The notes below the pieces were generated by a model. That model did not search any database and was not told where the DNA came from. It worked only from the letters and a program-made list of their open reading frames with translations. The translations under genes were made by a program, and so were the position numbers. Shown one piece after another: positions 32,599-38,457 of a stretch of DNA of 38,457 nt; positions within the stretch are counted from its first letter, which is position 1; each line of letters opens with the position of its first letter. Location of the stretch: the NCBI GenBank assembly GCA_001899085.1, contig MKVB01000003.1, positions 1,863 through 40,319 of the forward strand. Reading direction: 5' to 3'. This DNA comes from Devosia sp. 66-14. GTDB taxonomy: Bacteria; Pseudomonadota; Alphaproteobacteria; Rhizobiales; Devosiaceae.

Positions 32599-34152
32599 TC
32601 AGTCGTTGAAGGCGACGGCGCCGGCACGGAAATCCAGCACATAGGGGATGTGGCCCGGCAGCGGCTTCCACTCGAGGCTCTTGGTCATGCCGTAGGATTC
32701 ATACGGCTGGTACAGCACCAGGACCGGCGCCTCATCCTTCACATAGGCCATGATCTCGGCATAGGCGGCCTTGCGGGTCGCGATGTCGGTCGAGTAGCGG
32801 AAGCGCTCCCACATCTCGGTATAGGCCTCGTTCGGCTTCCACGAACCGCCGGTGATGCGGGCGCCGGTCGGGCTCCACATGGTGCCGAATGAGCCCGCCG
32901 GGTCGGCGAAGTACATCGGGTTCGACCAGTTGCGCGATTCCATGTCCTTGTCGTCGCCGGTCCACTTGGGATCGACCTTGAGGTCCATGGTGACGCCGAC
33001 GGCGGCCCACATCTCCTTGATCGCCTGCGCGGCGAGCAGCCCGTTGGTGTAGTAGACCGGGTCGGTGTCGTAGCGGACGGTCTGGCCCTCGAAGCCGGCT
33101 TCCTTCAGCAGCTCCTTGGCCTTTTCCGGATTGTACTCGAAGGTATTGAGCTCCGGCATGTAGAGCTCGCCATATTGCGGGTAGGTATGGGTCGAGGGCA
33201 CCACGGCCTTGCCCAGCCACAGCGCTTCGTTGAGGAGGTTCCGATCGATCGCCATGCTGAGCGCCTGGCGGACGCGTTTGTCGGCCATCTTCGGGTTTTC
33301 GGTGTTGAAGAACACCACGTGGAACAGCGGCGTCACCGCGCCCTCGACCTTGAGGTTCGGGTTGGCTTCGATGGTCGCCAGCTGATCGGGCGGCACATTG
33401 GTGATGAGGTCGACTTCGCCATTGGCGAGCGCGGTAATGCGGGTCGCCATCTCGGGGATGCGGCGGAGCTCGGCGCTGTCAAGCGGCGCCATGTCGCCCC
33501 AGTAGTCGGCGAACTTCACATAGGTCAGGCCTTCGCCCGGCTGGAAGTTCTGGATCGAATAGGGGCCGGTGCCGACCGGGGCGAGGCCGAAGGCGTCGAA
33601 GTCCGAGGGCTCGACCACTGCGGGGTCACCGGAGAGGCCGGCGATATAGGCCTTGGGGACGATCGAGCCTTCCGAGGTGTTGAGCAGGGTCTCGAACAGC
33701 GGTTCGGGCTTGAAGGTGGTGAAGCGCACGGTCGTGGCGTCGACCGCCTCCACTTTCTCGAAATTGTTGAAGAACTGCTTCTTGACCGAACCGAACTCGG
33801 GGGTCGCTTCGTTGATGATGCGCTCGAACGAGAACACCACGTCTTCGGCCGTCACGGTGGCGCCGTTGTGGAACTTGACCCCATCGCGCAGCTTCACCTC
33901 GAAGACGGTCGGCTCGACCTGCTTCCACTCGGTGGCGATACCCGGTTTGAAGGTGACCTTGTCGGCGGCGTAGTCCTTCTCGATCAGCGGATCGAAGGCG
34001 TTGTAGTAGATCTGCGAGCCGGTGTTGGAGTGATCCTTGCCGGGATCGAGCGTGGCCGGCAGGTTCTGCACCGCGACCTTGAGGTCGAGCGCGTGGCTTG
34101 GGGCCACCAGCATGGTGGTGGTGGCGAGGGCGATAAGCAGGGTCTTGTGCAT
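32599..34152 (-). CDS. Family-5 extracellular solute-binding protein (DppA/OppA type)
   Basis: This 517-residue periplasmic binding protein has a Sec signal (LLIALATTTMLVAPSHA, cleavage near residue 21) and the cluster-5 core. Core segments are PATLDPGKDHSN, FEVKLRDGVKFHNGATVTAEDVVFSFER split across the family motif, VGTGPYSIQNFQPG, and VRQALSMAIDRNLL. It starts at the ATG at 34152 with AGGA upstream. The same frame remains open to 35118 through the DppC gene, which is coincidental. Such proteins carry peptides, opines, oligosaccharides, glutathione or nickel; the neighbours suggest a phosphate-containing ligand here. Confidence 0.93.
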   Translation of the reverse strand: MHKTLLIALATTTMLVAPSHALDLKVAVQNLPATLDPGKDHSNTGSQIYYNAFDPLIEKDYAADKVTFKPGIATEWKQVEPTVFEVKLRDGVKFHNGATVTAEDVVFSFERIINEATPEFGSVKKQFFNNFEKVEAVDATTVRFTTFKPEPLFETLLNTSEGSIVPKAYIAGLSGDPAVVEPSDFDAFGLAPVGTGPYSIQNFQPGEGLTYVKFADYWGDMAPLDSAELRRIPEMATRITALANGEVDLITNVPPDQLATIEANPNLKVEGAVTPLFHVVFFNTENPKMADKRVRQALSMAIDRNLLNEALWLGKAVVPSTHTYPQYGELYMPELNTFEYNPEKAKELLKEAGFEGQTVRYDTDPVYYTNGLLAAQAIKEMWAAVGVTMDLKVDPKWTGDDKDMESRNWSNPMYFADPAGSFGTMWSPTGARITGGSWKPNEAYTEMWERFRYSTDIATRKAAYAEIMAYVKDEAPVLVLYQPYESYGMTKSLEWKPLPGHIPYVLDFRAGAVAFND

Positions 34153-34191
34153 GACAGCATCCTGTTCTTTGACATGCGCCCTCCCGGCCGG

Positions 34192-34206
34192 CCGATCGAT
34201 GATCGG
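34192..34206. other. Short stem-loop between DppC-type permease and binding-protein genes
   Basis: CCGATC (34192-34197) pairs with GATCGG (34201-34206) across a 3-base loop in the 137-bp gap, 39 bp before the binding-protein start. The rest of the gap is GC-rich with no recognised promoter. It could be part of an RNA boundary. Confidence 0.35.
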
Positions 34207-34289
34207 ACAGAGGACTGACGCGCGGGGGTGGTGACGGGCCGGCGCGGGAAGGGAGACCGCGACGGCCGGGTTGCCGGGGTTGTGCCCGG

Positions 34290-35219
34290 TTACTTGAGCT
34301 TGACGTCCAGCGCGTCGCGCAGCCAGTCGCCGATCAGGAGGACCAGCAGCGAGACGAACATGATGGCAAGCGATGGAACGACGGCGATCCACGGGCTCGA
34401 GGCGAGATAGTCGCGACCGAGGCCGACCATGGAGCCGAGCGTGGCGGTGGGCGGCTGCACCCCGAGCCCGAGGAACGACATCGAGCTTTCGAGCAGGATC
34501 AGTGCCGAGAAGGTCATCGTCCACATCACGATGATGGGCGAGACGATATTGGGCAGGATGTGCCTGAAAAGAATGCGCGAGTGGGTGGCGCCGGCGGCGA
34601 TGGTCGCCTCGACGAACGGCATGCGCGACACCGTCAGCACCTGGGCCCGCACCACCCGGGCATAAGCCTCCCAGCCGGCGACGCCGATGACCGTGATCAG
34701 TACCGGCAGCGAGTTGCCGAAAATCGCGATGACGAGGAGCGCGATCAGGGTGAACGGCACGGCGATCTGGATATCGACCAGCGCCATGATCAGCGCGCCG
34801 AGCGGCCCCCGAACATAACCGGCGATGACGCCGAGCGCCGTGCCGAGCAGCATGGAAATGAGGCTGCCGAGCAGCGCGATCAGCATGGTCAGCTGCAACC
34901 CGTAGAGGGTGCGCGAGAGCATGTCGCGGCCGAGCTGGTCGGTGCCGAGCGGATGCGCCGGCATGGCGCGATCGAAGCCGACCGGCGGGCGGAGGCGCGC
35001 CAGCAGCGTCTGGGCGTTCGGGTCGTATGGCGCCAGCAGCGGCGCGAACAGCGCCACGAGCAGGATCAGGACGAACAGCCCGATATAGAGGCGCATCAAC
35101 CAGCCGGCCTTGCGCCACAGCATGGCGAGCGTGCCCTGGCCGCGCCGGCCGGCGCGCGCCTTGTTGCGGGTGTTGGGAGCCGGCGCCAGGCCCGGCAGGG
35201 GAGCGGCAAGGTCGGTCAT
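34290..35219 (-). CDS. Peptide-type ABC transporter permease, DppC family
   Basis: This 309-residue inner-membrane subunit has the N-terminal OppC-type helix (LYIGLFVLILLVALFAPLLAPYDP). The following segment AHPLGTDQLGRDMLSR is a hallmark of DppC/OppC. The EAA-like loop reads EATIAAGATHSRILFRHILPN, and the C-terminus has the GDWLRDALDVKLK ending typical of the family. The ATG at 35219 overlaps the DppB stop by 4 bp. It heterodimerises with the protein at 35216-36136. Confidence 0.94.
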   Translation of the reverse strand: MTDLAAPLPGLAPAPNTRNKARAGRRGQGTLAMLWRKAGWLMRLYIGLFVLILLVALFAPLLAPYDPNAQTLLARLRPPVGFDRAMPAHPLGTDQLGRDMLSRTLYGLQLTMLIALLGSLISMLLGTALGVIAGYVRGPLGALIMALVDIQIAVPFTLIALLVIAIFGNSLPVLITVIGVAGWEAYARVVRAQVLTVSRMPFVEATIAAGATHSRILFRHILPNIVSPIIVMWTMTFSALILLESSMSFLGLGVQPPTATLGSMVGLGRDYLASSPWIAVVPSLAIMFVSLLVLLIGDWLRDALDVKLK

Positions 35220-36136
35220 GCTGTCACCTTCACGCGAGGATCGATGGCGGCGTAGAGCAGGTCGACGACCAGCGAGACGACCACCACCAGGGCGGCGATG
35301 AGGATCACCCCGAACTGCAGCACCGGGTAATCGCGCTGCATGGTGGCGAACACCACGAGGTCACCGATGCCCTTGGTGGCAAACACCGCCTCGACGAGGA
35401 CGCAGCGGGCCACCATGCCGGCCACCTGCAGCCCGATAATGGTGACCACCGGGATCGCTGCATTGCGCAGCGCATGCTTGACGATCACCAACCACTCCGG
35501 CAGCCCTTTGGCGCGGGCGGTGCGCAGGTAATCCTGGCTCAGCACGTCGAGCAGCGCGTTGCGGGTGAAGCGAACGATCTCGGCCAGCATCGGCGCCGCG
35601 AGGACGATCGACGGCATCAGGAAATGCAGCGGCGTCGCGTCGCCCGAGCTCGGCAACCAGTGGAGGTTGAACGAGAAGATCAGGATCATCACGATGGCGA
35701 GGACGAAGTTCGGCGTGGCATAGCCGACAAAGGCCACCGCCATGATCGCTCCACCAAGCGGGTTACGGCGGTTGAGCGCCGCGGCGATCCCCAAGGGCAC
35801 GCCGAGCACGACCGAAAGCACCAGCGCATAGCTGAACAGCATCACGGTATTGGGCAGGCGCTCGGCATAGATCGTCACCACCGAGCGGCGCTCGAACAGG
35901 CTGATGCCGACATCGCCGCTGAACAGGCCCGTGACATAGCGCCAGAACTGTTCGAGGAGCGGCTGGTCGAGCCCGAAATGCCGCACCATTGCCGCCTTGG
36001 TTTCGGCGTCGATCCCCGGCGGCAGCATGTAATCCATGGCGTTGCCGGAGAGGCGGGTGGCAAAGAACACCGCCACCACCACGACGATCAGCGTCGCGAG
36101 CGAGCCGAGCGTGCGCCGGGTGAGGAAATCAAGCAC
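35216..36136 (-). CDS. Peptide-type ABC transporter permease, DppB family
   Basis: This 306-residue inner-membrane subunit has an N-terminal helix (LGSLATLIVVVVAVFFATRL). The family segment DQPLLEQFWRYVTGLFSGDVGIS and the EAA-like loop RTARAKGLPEWLVIVKHALR follow. It starts at a GTG at 36136 with GGGAGG 6 bases upstream; this overlaps the end of the phosphoesterase gene by 8 bp, coupling the enzyme to the transporter. The longer frame to 36277 is arginine-rich and not membrane-like. Confidence 0.93.
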   Translation of the reverse strand: MLDFLTRRTLGSLATLIVVVVAVFFATRLSGNAMDYMLPPGIDAETKAAMVRHFGLDQPLLEQFWRYVTGLFSGDVGISLFERRSVVTIYAERLPNTVMLFSYALVLSVVLGVPLGIAAALNRRNPLGGAIMAVAFVGYATPNFVLAIVMILIFSFNLHWLPSSGDATPLHFLMPSIVLAAPMLAEIVRFTRNALLDVLSQDYLRTARAKGLPEWLVIVKHALRNAAIPVVTIIGLQVAGMVARCVLVEAVFATKGIGDLVVFATMQRDYPVLQFGVILIAALVVVVSLVVDLLYAAIDPRVKVTA

Positions 36137-36998
36137 GTTCCGCCTCCCGCTCGGCTGCCACCTCGCGCGCGGTGAACGGCGCCAGCGCCGGCATCCACGG
36201 CCGCTCGCCGGAGCGGCGGAACGGCATCGAAACGGCGAACGGGTCGCGGCCATGCACCTCGAGCGAGAAGCTGCCATCGGCGATCTCGAGCATGGCGAAG
36301 GCAGCCGCGCCGTAGGGGAAAGTGGTGAACCGCTCGCTCACCGACTGCACGGTGATGTGCGGCAGGCCGCGCACGTTGGTGACGGTGTTCCAGTGCACGT
36401 GACCCGAAAGCCAGAGCGCCGCATTGCCGGTCGCCTCGACCGCCTCGCGCACCGTCACGTGGTCCGGATAAGTGGCGAATTGCGGGTTGCGCTCGAAATA
36501 GTAGTTGCCGGTCTGCAGGTGCCCCCAGAGCGGCACGTGGGTGGCAATGATGGCGGGCTTCGTGTCAGCGCTCAGCGTCTCGACCAGCCAGTCGAGGTTC
36601 GCCGCGGCGTGCGGGAACCCCGTCGGCCACTCGATCTTGACGCCCGGCTGCCACAGGATCAGGCGGGCCTCGCCCAGATCCACCACCGCGCTCTGCATCG
36701 ACTGGCCGAGGATTTCCTCGTTGTCGGCGATGCTCATAGTGGCGACGTCGTGGTTGCCGAGCACGTGGTAGCGCGGACCGTTGAACGTCGCAAAGGTGGC
36801 GGCGACTTCCGCGGCCACCTGCCGGTCGGCTTCGCGAGTGGTGTCGGAGATGCGGTCGCCGAGGTCGAGCAGGAGGTCCGCACCCTGTTCCCCGGCATGC
36901 CAGATGCAGTCGCGCATCACCTGCAGCGCGTCCCAACCGGGCTCCTTGGTGTGCGACTGCGGGCCGTGATGGATGTCGGTGATGATCGCGATCTTCAT
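36129..36998 (-). CDS. Calcineurin-like metallophosphoesterase
   Basis: This 289-residue phosphoesterase of the class-III cyclic-nucleotide-phosphodiesterase-like group has all five metal-site blocks: DIHHG (Asp8, His10), GDRISD (Asp48), GNHD (81-84), THVPLWG (His154) and GHVHW (His200, His202). There is no signal peptide, so it is cytoplasmic. It is the first gene of the leftward operon and overlaps the DppB start by 8 bp. It may hydrolyse a phosphodiester or phosphomonoester brought in by the importer. An inverted repeat in the divergent upstream region probably controls it. Confidence 0.9.
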   Translation of the reverse strand: MKIAIITDIHHGPQSHTKEPGWDALQVMRDCIWHAGEQGADLLLDLGDRISDTTREADRQVAAEVAATFATFNGPRYHVLGNHDVATMSIADNEEILGQSMQSAVVDLGEARLILWQPGVKIEWPTGFPHAAANLDWLVETLSADTKPAIIATHVPLWGHLQTGNYYFERNPQFATYPDHVTVREAVEATGNAALWLSGHVHWNTVTNVRGLPHITVQSVSERFTTFPYGAAAFAMLEIADGSFSLEVHGRDPFAVSMPFRRSGERPWMPALAPFTAREVAAEREAERA

Positions 36999-37060
36999 GG
37001 CTCGGCCCTCTCGTTGCGGACCAACCGATAGCGCTGCTGTGTGACAGTCTCATGAAACTT

Positions 37061-37090
37061 TCTCAGTGTTTCTGAAGCTTGACACTGAGA
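37061..37090. promoter_or_regulatory. Inverted repeat TCTCAGTGT-N12-ACACTGAGA, candidate RpiR operator
   Basis: Two perfect 9-bp arms (37061-37069 and 37082-37090) are spaced by 12 bases, about two helical turns centre to centre, in the 135-bp gap between divergent operons. The right arm overlaps a predicted -35 box. A smaller GAAACTTTC dyad (37054-37062) adjoins the left arm. The RpiR regulator encoded next door is the likely binder. Confidence 0.65.
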
Positions 37091-37107
37091 CAAGCTCAGT
37101 CCAGATT
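37079..37107 (+). promoter_or_regulatory. Predicted promoter of HAD-rpiR operon
   Basis: A consensus -35 box TTGACA (37079-37084) is followed by a 17-base spacer and CAGATT (37102-37107) as a weak -10. The -35 lies within the right arm of the inverted repeat, consistent with autorepression. Confidence 0.45.
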
Positions 37108-37133
37108 CGGCATGCAAATCAGGAGTTCTCGCC

Positions 37134-37865
37134 TTGCTGCCCAATGTGCATTCCGCACGCGGCTACCTCATCGACCTCGACGGCACATTGATGAGCGGCC
37201 GGCACCTGCTGCCGGGAGCCCGCGAGCTGCTGAGCCGGCTCGAGGGCCGCTTCGCCATTGTCTCCAACGATTCCGAGCATACCCCGCTGCAGCTGGTGAG
37301 CCGCTTCGCCGACCTCGGCATCGCCATACCGGCCGACCGCATCATCCTCGCCGGCACCTGCGCCCTCGAAAGCATCGCCCGGCGCCAGCCGCGCGCCCGG
37401 GTGATGGTGCTCGGCTCGACCCCGCTCCGCGCCTATGCGCGGCGGCTGGGCCTCGATGTCGACCAGCCCGAGACCGACGTGGTGCTGGTGGCGCGCGACC
37501 GGCGCTTCAACTACGGCAAGCTCGCCGCCGCCGCCGAGGCGATGGCCAGCGGCGCCGAGCTGGTCGTTGCCTGCCCCGACACCACCCATCCCGGCCCCAG
37601 CGGCCAGCCGGTGCCAGAAGCCGGCGCCCTGGCAGCGGCCGTCCTTGCCTGTGCCGGTCCGGTGCCGCATACGGTGATCGGCAAGCCCGAGCCGGCGCTG
37701 TTCCGGTTGGGGTGCGAGCGGCTCGGCATCGAGCCGGAAGAGGGTGTGATGATCGGCGACAATCCCCTGACTGACGGCGCCGGCGCCCGGGCGCTCGGCA
37801 TGACGTTCTGGCAGGCAATGCCCGGTGGATTGAATGAGGCGCTGCGCGAGCTCATCCCCGCATGA
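37134..37865 (+). CDS. HAD-IIA (NagD-like) phosphatase
   Basis: This 243-residue haloacid-dehalogenase-type hydrolase has motif I DLDGT (Asp14, Asp16), motif II VSND (Ser44, Asn45) and a C2-type cap between them and motif III. Motif III/IV appear as GKPEP (Lys184) and GDNPLTD (208-214). Members dephosphorylate sugar phosphates, nucleotides, p-nitrophenyl phosphate-like esters, glycerol phosphate or phosphoglycolate. The start is a TTG with AGGAG 8 bases upstream; no in-frame ATG is available nearby. It overlaps the RpiR gene by 4 bp and diverges from the phosphoesterase-importer operon. Confidence 0.87.
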   Translation: MLPNVHSARGYLIDLDGTLMSGRHLLPGARELLSRLEGRFAIVSNDSEHTPLQLVSRFADLGIAIPADRIILAGTCALESIARRQPRARVMVLGSTPLRAYARRLGLDVDQPETDVVLVARDRRFNYGKLAAAAEAMASGAELVVACPDTTHPGPSGQPVPEAGALAAAVLACAGPVPHTVIGKPEPALFRLGCERLGIEPEEGVMIGDNPLTDGAGARALGMTFWQAMPGGLNEALRELIPA

Positions 37866-38457
37866 GCACCGACCGCAGCGAGCCGGGCCAGCTCTCCGGC
37901 ATCCTCGACCGCATCGCGGCGCTCAGGACCAACCTGCCGCCCACCGCCGGTCGCATCGCCGACTTCATCACCGCCAATGCCTCGGACGTCGTCCACATGT
38001 CGGTGACGGAAGTGGCGGAGCGCTCCGGCTCCAGCGAAGGCAGTGTCATCAGCCTCTGCCAGCAGCTCGGGGCCCGCGGCTTCCAGCAGGTCAAGATCGC
38101 CATCGCCCGCGACCTGGTGCAGCCGGTGCAGTTCATCCACGAGGATCTTGAGCCGGATGATGACCTCGCCACGGCGGTCGAGAAGATCTTCCGCTCGGAC
38201 CTGCAGGCCCTGCACGACACCCAGAAGGCGCTTGATCTCGGCCAACTGAGCCGGGCCGTCGCCGCCATCCGCAAGGCGAGCCGGGTCGAAGTGTTCGGCA
38301 TCGGCAGCGCCGCGACCATCGCCGAGGACGCCAATTACCGGCTCCTGCGCATCGGCATCAACTCGCGCGCCACCGTCGACAGCCACGTGCAGGCGATCAC
38401 CGCGGCGCTTTGCACCCCCGATGTGGCGGTGCTCACCATCTCGCATTCGGGCTCGAC
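37862..38457 (+). CDS. RpiR-family transcriptional regulator (3' end beyond window)
   Basis: The frame opens at the ATG at 37862, overlapping the HAD stop (ATGA), and runs off the window after 198 residues. The N-terminal RpiR helix-turn-helix is clear: LPPTAGRIADFITANASDVVHM, then SVTEVAERSGSSEGSVISLCQQLGARGF split over two helices. The start of a SIS phosphosugar-binding domain follows (RVEVFGIGSAATIAEDAN, then VLTISHSGS at the edge). RpiR proteins sense phosphosugars, which fits the phosphatase and phosphoesterase genes around it. It probably binds the inverted repeat at 37061-37090. Confidence 0.9.
   Translation, partial: MSTDRSEPGQLSGILDRIAALRTNLPPTAGRIADFITANASDVVHMSVTEVAERSGSSEGSVISLCQQLGARGFQQVKIAIARDLVQPVQFIHEDLEPDDDLATAVEKIFRSDLQALHDTQKALDLGQLSRAVAAIRKASRVEVFGIGSAATIAEDANYRLLRIGINSRATVDSHVQAITAALCTPDVAVLTISHSGS

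Noticed and set aside
32599-35118. Possible 839-residue fusion of permease-region sequence and binding protein
   Set aside because: The first part is an out-of-frame reading of the DppC gene. A good signal peptide and ribosome-binding site start the binding protein at 34152.

Overview
The window is high-GC DNA, densely packed with genes and free of rRNA, tRNA, phage or transposase genes. Many genes overlap by 1 to 8 bases and GTG/TTG starts are common. The gene content is catabolic: three carbohydrate-type (CUT1) ABC importers, one peptide-type ABC importer, and seven regulators of the LacI, IclR, AraC and RpiR families. Tat-exported binding proteins and GC-rich palindromic repeats between genes also occur. 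This fits a soil or plant-associated alphaproteobacterium of the Hyphomicrobiales (Devosia/Rhizobium-like). The taxonomic assignment is inference; no marker gene is present.

Region 1 (1-5.4 kb): a leftward operon encodes a Tat-exported sugar-binding protein, two permeases and, at the window edge, the start of a gluconate 2-dehydrogenase subunit 3-like protein. A divergent LacI regulator and a leftward TIM-barrel sugar isomerase/epimerase follow. Five copies of one palindromic motif (core GAAnCGGTTC) lie in the two control regions, and two of them sit at the same place relative to a predicted -10 box. The set looks like one regulon and may be an oxidative (3-keto) sugar route.

Region 2 (5.7-18.7 kb): a long rightward locus encodes IclR, amidohydrolase, class-III aminotransferase, binding protein, two permeases, Gfo/Idh/MocA oxidoreductase, D-aminoacylase-like amidohydrolase, a DSD1-like PLP enzyme, a beta-propeller lactonase, a second IclR and an NTF2-like protein. 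A sugar-type importer joined to D-amino-acid deacylation and dehydration/aldol cleavage is unusual. This is the best candidate here for an undescribed catabolic pathway, perhaps for N-acylated or glycosylated beta-hydroxy-D-amino acids.

Region 3 (18.7-21.6 kb): the murein endopeptidase gene mepA, an intergenic palindromic repeat, and a divergent pair of AraC regulator and PhyH-type Fe(II)/2-oxoglutarate dioxygenase.

Region 4 (21.6-29.7 kb): a beta-galactoside/beta-glucoside operon running GH42, permease, permease, binding protein, GH1. A divergent LacI gene faces it, and a perfect 18-bp operator lies in the GH42 promoter.

Region 5 (29.7-38.4 kb): a leftward operon encodes a calcineurin-like phosphoesterase, DppB and DppC-type permeases, a family-5 binding protein, a double ATPase and a PHP-domain protein. 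It diverges from a HAD-IIA phosphatase and an RpiR regulator, with a strong inverted repeat between them. Three unrelated phosphoesterase-type folds plus a phosphosugar-sensing regulator type suggest a phosphate-containing substrate. None of the three CUT1 systems shows an ATPase gene in the window, so they may share one encoded elsewhere.
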